Assembly (NCBI GenBank): GCA_037893245.1
Contig: JBAIAA010000396.1
Location: forward strand, 1,054,001-1,118,000
DNA from: Crossaster papposus
Lineage: Eukaryota > Echinodermata > Asteroidea > Velatida > Solasteridae
DNA: 64,000 nt
Direction: 5' to 3'
Part shown: in pieces, positions 20,926-33,659 of the stretch
Layout of the letters: each line of letters begins with the position of its first letter
Position numbering within the stretch: position 1 is the stretch's first letter
Made by a program: the position numbers and the translations under genes
Notes under the pieces: generated by a model
Seen by the model: only the letters and a program-made list of their open reading frames with translations
What the model was told of the DNA's origin: nothing
Databases searched by the model: none

Positions 20926-22870
20926 ATGCGTCAGGACACTGGCGGCATATGCCTATGTGGCACTACACGTGTACATACAAACACATCAGAAAACATGGCT
21001 GCGAATGAGGATATTTTTCTCGACATATATCTGAGCTGCGAGCCTCAACGTTGTTCGAGATTATAGAGACACTCACCAGCTCGACATCCGAGCCAAAATA
21101 TTGCCAAATTTCTCACTGGAAAAAACCCAAACTGAGAGACTCATGCGTCAGGATACTGGCGGCATAGGCCTATGGGGCAATACACGTGTACATACATACA
21201 CATCAGAAAACATGGCTGCGAATGAGGATAATGTTCTCGACATATATCTGAGCTGCGAACCTCAACGTTGTTCGAGAATGAGAAGACGCTCACCAGCTCG
21301 ACATCTGAGCCAAAATATTGCCAAATTTCTCACTGGAACAAACCTAAACTGAGAGACTCATGCGTCAGGATACTGGCGGCATAGGCCTATGTGGCACTTC
21401 ACGTGTACATGCAAACACATCAGAAAACATGGCTGCGAATGATGATATTTTTCTCGACATATATCTGAGCTGCGAGCCTCAACGTTGATCGAGAATGAAG
21501 AGACACTCACAAGCTCGACATCTGAGCCAAAATATTGCCAAATTTCTCACTGGAAAAAAAACCAAACTGTGAGACTCAAGCTTCTGGACACTGGTGACAT
21601 GATAATGTTCTCGACATGTATTTGAGCTGCGAACCTCAATGTTGTTCGAGAATGAAGAGACACTCATCAGCTCGACATCTGAGCCAAAATATTGCCAAAT
21701 TTCTCACTGGAACAAACCTAAACTGAGAGACTCATGCGTCAGGATACTGGCGGCATAGGCCTAAGTGGCAATACACGTGTACATACATACGCATCAGAAA
21801 ACATGGCTGCGAATGAGGATAATGTTCTCGACATATATCTGAGCTGCGAACCTCAACGTTGTTCGAGAATGAAGAGACACTCACCAGCTCGACATCTGAG
21901 CCAAAATATTGCCAAATTTCTCACTGGAACAAACCTAAACTGAGAGACTCATGCGTCAGGACACTGGCGGCATATGCCTATGTGGCACTACACGTGTACA
22001 TGCAAACACATCAGAAAACATGGCTGCGAATGAGGATATTTTTCTCGACATATATCTGAGCTGCGAGCCTCAACGTTGTTCGAGAATGAAGAGACATTCA
22101 CCACCTCCACATCTGAGCTAACATATCGCCAAAATTCTCACCGGAAGATACCAAAACTTTGAGACACATGCGTCAGGACACTGGCGGCATAGGCGTATGC
22201 GGCAATACACATGTACACGCATAAACATAAGAAAACATGGCTGCGAATGAGGATAATTTTATGAACTTATATCTGAGCTGCGAACCTCAACGTTGTTCGA
22301 GAATGAAGAGACACTCACCAGCTCGACATCCGAGCCAAAATATTACCAAATTTCTCACTGGAAAAAAACCAACCTGAGAGACTCATGCGTCAGGATACTG
22401 GCGGCATAGGCCTATGTGGCAATACACGTGTACATGCAAACACATCAGAAAACATGGCTGCGAATGAGGATATTTGTCTCGACATATATCTGAGCTGCGA
22501 GCATAAACGTTGTTCGAGAATGAAGAGACACTCACAAGCTCGACATCCGAGCCAAAATATTGCCAAATTTCTCACTGGAAAAAAAACCAAACTGTGAGAC
22601 TCATGCTTCTGGACACTGGTGACATGATAATGTTCTCGACATGTATCTGAGCTGCGAACCTCAACGTTGTTCGAGATTATAGAGACACTCACCAGCTCGG
22701 CATCCGAGCCAAAATATTGCCAAATTTCTCACTGGAAAAAAAAAAAACTGAGAGACTCATGCGTCAGGATACTGGCGGCATAGGCCTATGTGGCAATACA
22801 CGTGTACATACATACACATCAGAAAACATGGCTGCGAATGAGGATAATGTTCTCGACATATATCTGAGCT

Positions 22871-25850
22871 GCGAGCCTCAACGTTGTTCGAGAATGAAGA
22901 GACACTCACCAGCTCGACATCCGAGCCAAAATATTGCCAAATTTCTCACTGGAAAAAACCCAAACTGAGAGACTCATGCGTCAGGATACCGGCGGCATAG
23001 GCCTAAGTGGCAATACACGTGTACATACATACGCATCAGAAAACATGGCTGCGAATGAGGATAATGTTCTCGACATATATCTGAGCTGCGAACCTCAACG
23101 TTGTTCGAGAATGAAGAGACACTCACCAGCTCGACATCTGAGCCAAAATATTGCCAAATTTCTCACTGGAACAAACCTAAACTGAGAGACTCATGCGTCA
23201 GGACACTGGCGGCATATGCCTATGTGGCACTACACGTGTACATGCAAACACATCAGAAAACATGGCTGCGAATGAGGATATTTTTCTCGACACATATCCG
23301 AGCTGCGAGCCTCAACGTTGTTCGAGAATGAAGAGACATTCACCACCTCCACATCTGAGCTAACATATCGCCAAAATTCTCACCGGAAGAGACCAAAACT
23401 TTGAGACACATGCGTCAGGACACTGGCGGCATAGGCCTATGCGGCAATACACGTGTACACGCATAAACATAAGAAAACATGGCTGCGAATGAGGATAATT
23501 TTATGAACTTATATCTGAGCTGCGAACCTCAACGTTGTTCGAGAATGAAGAGACACTCACCAGCTCGACATCTGAGCCAAAATATTACCAAATTTCTCAC
23601 TGAAAAAAAACCAAACTGAGAGACTCATGCGTCAGGATACTGGCGGCATAGGCCTATGTGGCAATACACGTGTACATACATACACATCAGAAAACATGGC
23701 TGCGAATGAGAATAATGTTCTCGACATATATCTGAGCTGCGAACCTCAACGTTGTTCGAGAATGAAGAGACACTCACCAGCTCGACATTTGAGCCAAAAT
23801 ATTGCCAAATTTCTCACTGGAACAAACCTAAACTGAGAGACTCATGCGTCAGGACACTGGCGGCATATGCCTATGTGGCACTACACGTGTACATGCAAAC
23901 ACATCAGAAAACATGGCTGCGAATGAGGATATTTGTCTCGACATATATCTGAGCTGCGAGCCTCAACGTTGTTCGAGAATGAAGAGACACTCACAAGCTC
24001 GACATCCGAGCCAAAATATTGCCAAATTTCTCACTGGAAAAAAAACCAAACTGTGAGACTCATGCTTCTTGACACTGGTGACATGATAATGTTCTCGACA
24101 TGTATCTGAGCTGCGAACCTCAACGTTGTTCGAGATTATAGAGACACTCACCAGCTCGACATCCGAGCCAAAATATTGCCAAATTTCTCACTGGAAAAAA
24201 AACAAACTGAGAGACTCATGCGTCAGGATACTGGCGGCATAGGCCTATGTGGCAATACACGTGTACATACATACACATCACAAAACATGGCTGCGAATGA
24301 GGATAATGTTCTCGACATATATCTGAGCTGCGAACCTCAACGTTGTTCGAGAATGAAGAGACACTCACCAGCTCGACATTTGGGCAAAAATATTGTCAAA
24401 TTTCTCAATGGAACAAACCTAAACTGAGAGACTCATGCGTCAGGACACTGGCGGCATATGCCTATGTGGCACTACACGTGTACATACAAACACATCAGAA
24501 AACATGGCTGCGAATGAGGATATTTTTCTCGACATATATCTGAGCTGCGAGCCTCAACGTTGTTCGAGAATGAAGAGACACTCACCAGCTCGACATCCGA
24601 GCCAAAATATTGCCAAATTTCTCACTGGAAAAAACCCAAACTGAGAGACTCATGCGTCAGGATACTGGCGGCATAGGCCTAAGTGGCAATACACGTGTAC
24701 ATACATACGCATCAGAAAACATGGCTGCGAATGAGGATAATGTTCTCGACATATATCTGAGCTGCGAACCTCAACGTTGTTCGAGAATAAAGAGACACTC
24801 ACCAGCTCGACATCTGAGCCAAAATATTGCCAAATTTCTCACTGGAACAAACCTAAACTGAGAGACTCATGCGTCAGGACACTGGCGGCATATGCCTATG
24901 TGGCACTACACGTGTACATGCAAACACATCAGAAAACATGGCTGCGAATGAGGATATTTTTCTCGACACATATCTGAGCTGCGAGCCTCAACGTTGTTCG
25001 AGAATGAAGAGACATTCACCACCTCCACATCTGAGCTAACATATCGCCAAAATTCTCACCGGAAGAGACCAAAACTTTGAGACACATGCGTCAGGACACT
25101 GGCGGCATAGGCCTATGCGGCAATACACGTGTACACGCATAAACATAAGAAAACATGGCTGCGAATGAGGATAATTTTATGAACTTATATCTGAGCTGCG
25201 AACCTCAACGTTGTTCGAGAATGAAGAGACACTCACCAGCTCGACATCTGAGCCAAAATATTACCAAATTTCTCACTGGAAAAAAACCAAACTGAGAGAC
25301 TCATGCGTCAGGATACTGGCGGCATAGGCCTATGTGGCAATACACGTGTACATACATACACATCAGAAAACATGGCTGCGAATGAGAATAATGTTCTCGA
25401 CATATATCTGAGCTGCGAACCTCAACGTTGTTCGAGAATGAAGAGACACTCACCAGCTCGACATTTGAGCCAAAATATTGCCAAATTTCTCACTGGAACA
25501 AACATAAACTGAGAGACTCATGCGTCAGGACACTGGCGGCATATGCCTATGTGGCACTACACGTGTACATGCAAACACATCAGAAAACATGGCTGCGAAT
25601 GAGGATATTTGTCTCGACATATATCTGAGCTGCGAGCCTCAACGTTGTTCGAGAATGAAGAGACACTCACAAGCTCGACATCCGAGCCAAAATATTGCCA
25701 AATTTCTCACTGGAAAAAAAACCAAACTGTGAGACTCATGCTTCTGGACACGGGTGACATGATAATGTTCTCGACATGTATCTGAGCTGCGAACCTCAAC
25801 GTTGTTCGAGATTATAGAGACACTCACCAGCTCGACATCCGAGCCAAAAT
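22871..25850 (+). repeat. Array segment A'-B-C-A-B-D-A-B-A'-B-C-A-B-D
   Basis: Marks run from 22976 to 25737. It matches 27691-30600 (offset 4750), 49300-52200 (offset 26372) and, up to about 25490, 7872-10430 (offset -15062). The D at 24061 has CTTCTTGAC. The D at 25737 has CACGGGTGACATG, a marker otherwise seen only at 30488, 52109 and 54039. A 12-base A-run at 22736-22747 lies just upstream. Confidence 0.84.
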
Positions 25851-27690
25851 ATTGCCAAATTTCTCACTGGAAAAAAACCAAACTGAGAGACTCATGCGTC
25901 AGGATACTGGCGGCATAGGCCTATGTGGCAATACACGTGTACATACATACACATCAGAAAACATGGCTGCGAATGAGGATAATGTTCTCGACATATATCT
26001 GAGCTGCGAACCTCAACGTTGTTCGAGAATGAGGAGACACTCACCAGCTCGATATCTGAGCCAAAATATTGCCAAATTTCTCACTGGAACAAACCTAAAC
26101 TGAGAGACTAATGCGTCAGGACACTGGCGGCATATGCCTATGTGGCAATACACGTGTACATACATACACATCAGAAAACATGGCTGCGAATGAGGATAAT
26201 GTTCTCGACATATATCTGAGCAGCGAACCTCAACGTTGTTGGAGAATGAAGAGACATTCCCCACCTCCACATCTGAGCTAACATATCGCCAAAATTCTCA
26301 CCGGAAGAGACCAAAACTTTGAGCCACATGCGTCAGGACACTGGCGGCATAGGCCTATGCGGCAATACACGTGTACACGCATAAACATAAGAAAACATGG
26401 CTGCGAATGAGGATAATTTATGAACTTATATCTGAGCTGTGAACCTCAACGTTGTTCGAGAATGAAGAGACACTCACCAGCTCGACATCCGAGCCAAAAT
26501 ATTACCAAATTTCTCACTGGAAAAAACCCAAACTGAGAGACTCATGCGTCAGGATACTGGCGGCATAGGCCTATGTGGCAATACACGTGTACAAACATAC
26601 ACATCAGAAAACATGGCTGCGAATGAGGATAATGTTCTCGACATATATCTGAGCTGCGAACCTCAACGTTGTTTGAGAATGAAGAGACACTCACCAGCTC
26701 GACATTTGAGCCAAAATATTGCAAAATTTCTCACTGGAACAAACCTAAACTGAGAGACTCATGCGTCAGGACACTGGCGGCATATGCCTATGTGGCAATA
26801 CACGTGTACATACATACGCATCAGAAAACATGGCTGCGAATGAGGATAATGTTCTCGACATATATCTGAGCTGCGAACCTCAACGTTGTTCGAGAATGAA
26901 GAGACACTCACCAGCTCGACATCTAAGCCACAATATTGCCAAATTTCTCACTGGAAAAAAAACCAAACTGTGAGACTCATGCTTCTGGACACTGGTAACA
27001 TGATAATGTTCTCGACATGTATCTGAGCTGCGAACCTCAACGTTGTTCGAGAATGAAGAGACACTTATCAGCTCGACATCTGAGCCAAAATATTGCCAAA
27101 TTTCTCACTGGAACAAACCTAAACTGAGAGACTCATGCGTCAGGACACTAGCGGCATATGCCTATGTGGCACTACACGTGTACATACAAACACATCAGAA
27201 AACATGGCTGCGAATGAGAATAATGTTCTCGACATATATCTGAGCTGCGAACCTCAACGTTGTTCGAGAATGAGGAGACACTCACCAGCTCGACATCTGA
27301 GCCAAAATATTGCCAAATTTCTCACTGGAACAAACCTAAACTGAGAGACTCATGCGTCAGGATACTGGCGGCATAGGCCTATGTGGCACTAAACGTGTAC
27401 ATGCAAACACATCAGAAAACATGGCTGCGAATGATGATATTTTTCTCGACATATATTTGAGCTGCGAGCCTCAACGTTGATCGAGAATGAAGAGACACTC
27501 ACAAGCTCGACATCCGAGCCAAAATATTGCCAAATTTCTCACTGGAAAAAAAACCAAACTGTGAGACTCAAGCTTCTGGACACTGGTGACATGATAATGT
27601 TCTCGACATGTATCTGAGCTGCGAACCTCAATGTTGTTCGAGAATGAAGAGACACTCACAAGCCTGACATCCGAGCCAAAATATTACCAA
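25851..27690 (+). repeat. Array segment A-A2-C-A-A2-D-B-B2-D2
   Basis: Marks are near 25894, 26111, 26328, 26544, 26761, 26978, 27135, 27352 and 27569. The part from about 26560 recurs at 30660 (offset 4101) and at 52280 (offset 25722). Markers are GAGACTAATGCG at 26105, GTACAAACATAC near 26590, CACTGGTAACATG near 26990, CACTTATCAGC near 27062 and CACTAGCGGC near 27146. The class C monomer is one base short (GATAATTTATGAAC near 26411). Confidence 0.82.
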
Positions 27691-30640
27691 ATTTCTCACT
27701 GGAAAAAACCCAAACTGAGAGACTCATGCGTCAGGATACTGGCGGCATAGGCCTAAGTGGCAATACACGTGTACATACATACGCATCAGAAAACATGGCT
27801 GCGAATGAGGATAATGTTCTCGACATATATCTGAGCTGCGAACCTCAACGTTGTTCGAGAATGAAGAGACACTCACCAGCTCGACATCTGAGCCAAAATA
27901 TTGCCAAATTTCTCACTGGAACAAACCTAAACTGAGAGACTCATGCGTCAGGACACTGGCGGCATATGCCTATGTGGCACTACACGTGTACATGCAAACA
28001 CATCAGAAAACATGGCTGCGAATGAGGATATTTTTCTCGACACATATCCGAGCTGCGAGCCTCAACGTTGTTCGAGAATGAAGAGACATTCACCACCTCC
28101 ACATCTGAGCTAACATATCGCCAAAATTCTCACCGGAAGAGACCAAAACTTTGAGACACATGCGTCAGGACACTGGCGGCATAGGCCTATGCGGCAATAC
28201 ACGTGTACACGCATAAACATAAGAAAACATGGCTGCGAATGAGGATAATTTTATGAACTTATATCTGAGCTGCGAACCTCAACGTTGTTCGAGAATGAAG
28301 AGACACTCACCAGCTCGACATCTGAGCCAAAATATTACCAAATTTCTCACTGAAAAAAAACCAAACTGAGAGACTCATGCGTCAGGATACTGGCGGCATA
28401 GGCCTATGTGGCAATACACGTGTACATACATACACATCAGAAAACATGGCTGCGAATGAGAATAATGTTCTCGACATATATCTGAGCTGCGAACCTCAAC
28501 GTTGTTCGAGAATGAAGAGACACTCACCAGCTCGACATTTGAGCCAAAATATTGCCAAATTTCTCACTGGAACAAACCTAAACTGAGAGACTCATGCGTC
28601 AGGACACTGGCGGCATATGCCTATGTGGCACTACACGTGTACATGCAAACACATCAGAAAACATGGCTGCGAATGAGGATATTTGTCTCGACATATATCT
28701 GAGCTGCGAGCCTCAACGTTGTTCGAGAATGAAGAGACACTCACAAGCTCGACATCCGAGCCAAAATATTGCCAAATTTCTCACTGGAAAAAAAACCAAA
28801 CTGTGAGACTCATGCTTCTTGACACTGGTGACATGATAATGTTCTCGACATGTATCTGAGCTGCGAACCTCAACGTTGTTCGAGATTATAGAGACACTCA
28901 CCAGCTCGACATCCGAGCCAAAATATTGCCAAATTTCTCACTGGAAAAAAACCAAACTGAGAGACTCATGCGTCAGGATACTGGCGGCATAGGCCTATGT
29001 GGCAATACACGTGTACATACATACACATCACAAAACATGGCTGCGAATGAGGATAATGTTCTCGACATATATCTGAGCTGCGAACCTCAACGTTGTTCGA
29101 GAATGAAGAGACACTCACCAGCTCGACATTTGGGCAAAAATATTGTCAAATTTCTCAATGGAACAAACCTAAACTGAGAGACTCATGCGTCAGGACACTG
29201 GCGGCATATGCCTATGTGGCACTACACGTGTACATACAAACACATCAGAAAACATGGCTGCGAATGAGGATATTTTTCTCGACATATATCTGAGCTGCGA
29301 GCCTCAACGTTGTTCGAGAATGAAGAGACACTCACCAGCTCGACATCCGAGCCAAAATATTGCCAAATTTCTCACTGGAAAAAACCCAAACTGAGAGACT
29401 CATGCGTCAGGATACTGGCGGCATAGGCCTAAGTGGCAATACACGTGTACATACATACGCATCAGAAAACATGGCTGCGAATGAGGATAATGTTCTCGAC
29501 ATATATCTGAGCTGCGAACCTCAACGTTGTTCGAGAATGAAGAGACACTCACCAGCTCGACATCTGAGCCAAAATATTGCCAAATTTCTCACTGGAACAA
29601 ACCTAAACTGAGAGACTCATGCGTCAGGACACTGGCGGCATATGCCTATGTGGCACTACACGTGTACATGCAAACACATCAGAAAACATGGCTGCGAATG
29701 AGGATATTTTTCTCGACACATATCTGAGCTGCGAGCCTCAACGTTGTTCGAGAATGAAGAGACATTCACCACCTCCACATCTGAGCTAACATATCGCCAA
29801 AATTCTCACCGGAAGAGACCAAAACTTTGAGACACATGCGTCAGGACACTGGCGGCATAGGCCTATGCGGCAATACACGTGTACACTCATAAACATAAGA
29901 AAACATGGCTGCGAATGAGGATAATTTTATGAACTTATATCTGAGCTGCGAACCTCAACGTTGTTCGAGAATGAAGAGACACTCACCAGCTCGACATCTG
30001 AGCCAAAATATTACCAAATTTCTCACTGGAAAAAAACCAAACTGAGAGACTCATGCGTCAGGATACTGGCGGCATAGGCCTATGTGGCAATACACGTGTA
30101 CATACATACACATCAGAAAACATGGCTGCGAATGAGAATAATGTTCTCGACATATATCTGAGCTGCGAACCTCAACGTTGTTCGAGAATGAAGAGACACT
30201 CACCAGCTCGACATTTGAGCCAAAATATTGCCAAATTTCTCACTGGAACAAACATAAACTGAGAGACTCATGCGTCAGGACACTGGCGGCATATGCCTAT
30301 GTGGCACTACACGTGTACATGCAAACACATCAGAAAACATGGCTGCGAATGAGGATATTTGTCTCGACATATATCTGAGCTGCGAGCCTCAACGTTGTTC
30401 GAGAATGAAGAGACACTCACAAGCTCGACATCCGAGCCAAAATATTGCCAAATTTCTCACTGGAAAAAAAAACCAAACTGTGAGACTCATGCTTCTGGAC
30501 ACGGGTGACATGATAATGTTCTCGACATGTATCTGAGCTGCGAACCTCAACGTTGTTCGAGATTATAGAGACACTCACCAGCTCGACATCCGAGCCAAAA
30601 TATTGCCAAATTTCTCACTGGAAAAAAACCAAACTGAGAG
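27691..30640 (+). repeat. Second copy of the 22.9-25.8 kb block (offset 4750 bp)
   Basis: Monomer order A'-B-C-A-B-D-A-B-A'-B-C-A-B-D is repeated exactly from 22871-25850. Shared variants include ACACATATCCGAGC near 28031, CTTCTTGAC near 28813, TTGGGCAAAAATATTG near 29128, AACATAAACTG near 30250 and CACGGGTGAC near 30500. Local differences are few (for example GTACACTCATAAAC near 29880 against GTACACGCATAAAC). After the last D the array continues as at 26.56 kb, so the duplication has offset 4750 on one side and 4101 on the other. Confidence 0.84.
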
Positions 30641-33600
30641 ACTCATGCGTCAGGATACTGGCGGCATAGGCCTATGTGGCAATACACGTGTACAAACATA
30701 CACATCAGAAAACATGGCTGCGAATGAGGATAATGTTCTCGACCTATATCTGAGCTGCGAACCTCAACGTTGTTTGAGAATGAAGAGACACTCACCAGCT
30801 CGACATTTGAGCCAAAATATTGCAAAATTTCTCACTGGAACAAACCTAAACTGAGAGACTCATGCGTCAGGACACTGGCGGCATATGCCTATGTGGCAAT
30901 ACACGTGTACATACATACGCATCAGAAAACATGGCTGCGAATGAGGATAATGTTCTCGACATATATCTGAGCTGCGAACCTCAACGTTGTTCGAGAATGA
31001 AGAGACACTCACCAGCTCGACATCTAAGCCACAATATTGCCAAATTTCTCACTGGAAAAAAAACCAAACTGTGAGACTCATGCTTCTGGACACTGGTAAC
31101 ATGATAATGTTCTCGACATGTATCTGAGCTGCGAACCTCAACGTTGTTCGAGAATGAAGAGACACTTATCAGCTCGACATCTGAGCCAAAATATTGCCAA
31201 ATTTCTCACTGGAACAAACCTAAACTGAGAGACTCATGCGTCAGGACACTAGCGGCATATGCCTATGTGGCACTACACGTGTACATACAAACACATCAGA
31301 AAACATGGCTGCGAATGAGAATAATGTTCTCGACATATATCTGAGCTGCGAACCTCAACGTTGTTCGAGAATGAGGAGACACTCACCAGCTCGACATCTG
31401 AGCCAAAATATTGCCAAATTTCTCACTGGAACAAACCTAAACGGAGAGACTCATGCGTCAGGATACTGGCGGCATAGGCCTATGTGGCACTAAACGTGTA
31501 CATGCAAACACATCAGAAAACATGGCTGCGAATGATGATATTTTTCTCGACATATATTTGAGCTGCGAGCCTCAACGTTGATCGAGAATGAAGAGACACT
31601 CACAAGCTCGACATCCGAGCCAAAATATTGCCAAATTTCTCACTGGAAAAAAAACCAAACTGTGAGACTCAAGCTTCTGGACACTGGTGACATGATAATG
31701 TTCTCGACATGTATCTGAGCTGCGAACCTCAATGTTGTTCGAGAATGAAGAGACACTCACAAGCCTGACATCCGAGCCAAAATATTGCCAAATTTTTCAC
31801 TGGAAAAAAAAACAAACTGTGAGACTCAAGCTTCTGGACACTGGTGACATGATAATGTTCTCGACATGTATCTGAGCTGCAAACCTCAACGTTGTTCGAG
31901 AATGAAGAGACACTCATTAGCTCGACATCTGAGCCAAAATATTGCCAAATTTCTCACTGGAACAAACCTAAACTGAGAGACTCATGCGTCAGGACACTGG
32001 CGGCATATGCCTATGTGGCACTACACGTGTACATACAAACACATCAGAAAACATGGCTGCGAATGAGGATATTTTTCTCGACATATATCTGAGCTGCGAG
32101 CCTCAACGTTGTTCGAGATTATAGAGACACTCACCAGCTCGACATCCGAGCCAAAATATTGCCAAATTTCTCACTGGAAAAAACCCAAACTGAGAGACTC
32201 ATGCGTCAGGATACTGGCGGCATAGGCCTATGTGGCAATACACGTGTACATACATACACATCAGAAAACATGGCTGCGAATGAGGATAATGTTCTCGACA
32301 TATATCTGAGCTGCGAACCTCAACGTTGTTCGAGAATGAGAAGACGCTCACCAGCTCGACATCTGAGCCAAAATATTGCCAAATTTCTCACTGGAACAAA
32401 CCTAAACTGAGAGACTCATGCGTCAGGATACTGGCGGCATACTCCTATGTGGCACTACACGTGTACATGCATACACATAAGAAAACATGGCTGCGAATGA
32501 GGACAATTTTCACGACATATATCTGAGCTGCGAGCCTCAACGTTGATCGAGAATGAAGAGACACTCACAAGCTCGACATCTGAGCCAAAATATTGCCAAA
32601 TTTCTCACTGGAAAAAAAACCAAACTGTGAGACTCAAGCTTCTGGACACTGGTGACATGATAATGTTCTCGACATGTATCTGAGCTGCGAACCTCAACGT
32701 TGTTCGAGAATGAAGAGACACTCATCAGCTCGACATCCGAGCCAAAATATTGCCAAATTTCTCACTGGAACAAACCTAAACTGAGAGACTCATGCGTCAG
32801 GACACTGGCGGCATATGCCTATGTGGCAATACACGTGTACATACAAACACATCAGAAAACATGCCTGCGAATGAGGATATTTTTCTCGACATATATCTGA
32901 GCTGCGAACCTCAACGTTGTTGGAGAATGAAGAGACATTCACCACCTCCACATCTGAGCTAACATATCGCCAAAATTCTCACCGGAAGAGACCAAAACTT
33001 TGAGACACATGCGTCAGGACACTGGCGGCATAGGCCTATGCGGCAATACACGTGTACACGCATAAACATAAGAAAACATGGCTGCGAATGAGGATAATTT
33101 TATGAACTTATATCTGAGCTGCGAACCTTAACGTTGTTTGAGAATGAAGAGACACTCACCAGCTCGACATCTGAGCCAAAATATTGCCAAATTTCTTACT
33201 GGAACAAACCTAAACTGAGAGACTCATGCGTCAGGACACTGGCGGCATATGCCTATGTGGCAATACACGTGTACATACAAACACATCAGAAAACATGCCT
33301 GCGAATGAGGAAATTTTTCTCGACATATATCTGTGCTGCGAACCTCAACGTTGTTGGAGAATGAAGAGACATTCACCACCTCCACATCTGAGCTAACATA
33401 TTGCCAACATTCTCACCGGAAGAGACCAAAACTTTGAGACTCATGCGTCAGGACACTGGCGGCATAGGCCTATGCGGCAATACACGTGTACACGCATAAA
33501 CATAAGAAAACATGGCTGCGAATGAGGATAATTTTATGAACTTATATCTGAGTTGCGAACCTCAACGTTGTTCGAGAATGAAGAGACACTAACCAGCTCG

Positions 33601-33659
33601 ACATCTGAGACAAAATATTGCCAAATTTCTCACTGGAACAAACCTAAACTGAGAGACTC
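30641..33659 (+). repeat. Array segment A-A2-D-B-B2-D2-D2-B-A-E-D2-B3-C-B3-C
   Basis: Marks are near 30645, 30862, 31079, 31236, 31453, 31671, 31828, 31984, 32201, 32418, 32635, 32792, 33009, 33226 and 33443. It matches 52.3-53.9 kb (offset 21621) and 54.8-58.4 kb (offsets 23985 then 24793). The E monomer at 32418 (GGCATACTCCTATG, AATTTTCACG) occurs otherwise only at 56403 and 57211. B3 monomers carry AACATGCCTGCG. Confidence 0.82.

Larger units (their letters stand above)
20512..22870 (+). repeat. Array segment D2-D2-B-A-B2-D2-A'-B-C-A-D-A
   Basis: Marks are near 20613, 20770, 20926, 21143, 21360, 21577, 21734, 21951, 22168, 22385, 22602 and 22759. It matches 43532-45890 at offset 23020 bp. 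Shared rare bases are GGCCTATGGGGC near 21170, GAGAAGACGCTC near 21279, AGGCGTATGCGG near 22191 and ACACATGTACACGC near 22206. The monomer at 22385 has a class A left part and class B right part. Its second half carries GAGCATAAACG where the partner has GAGCCTCAACG. Confidence 0.82.
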
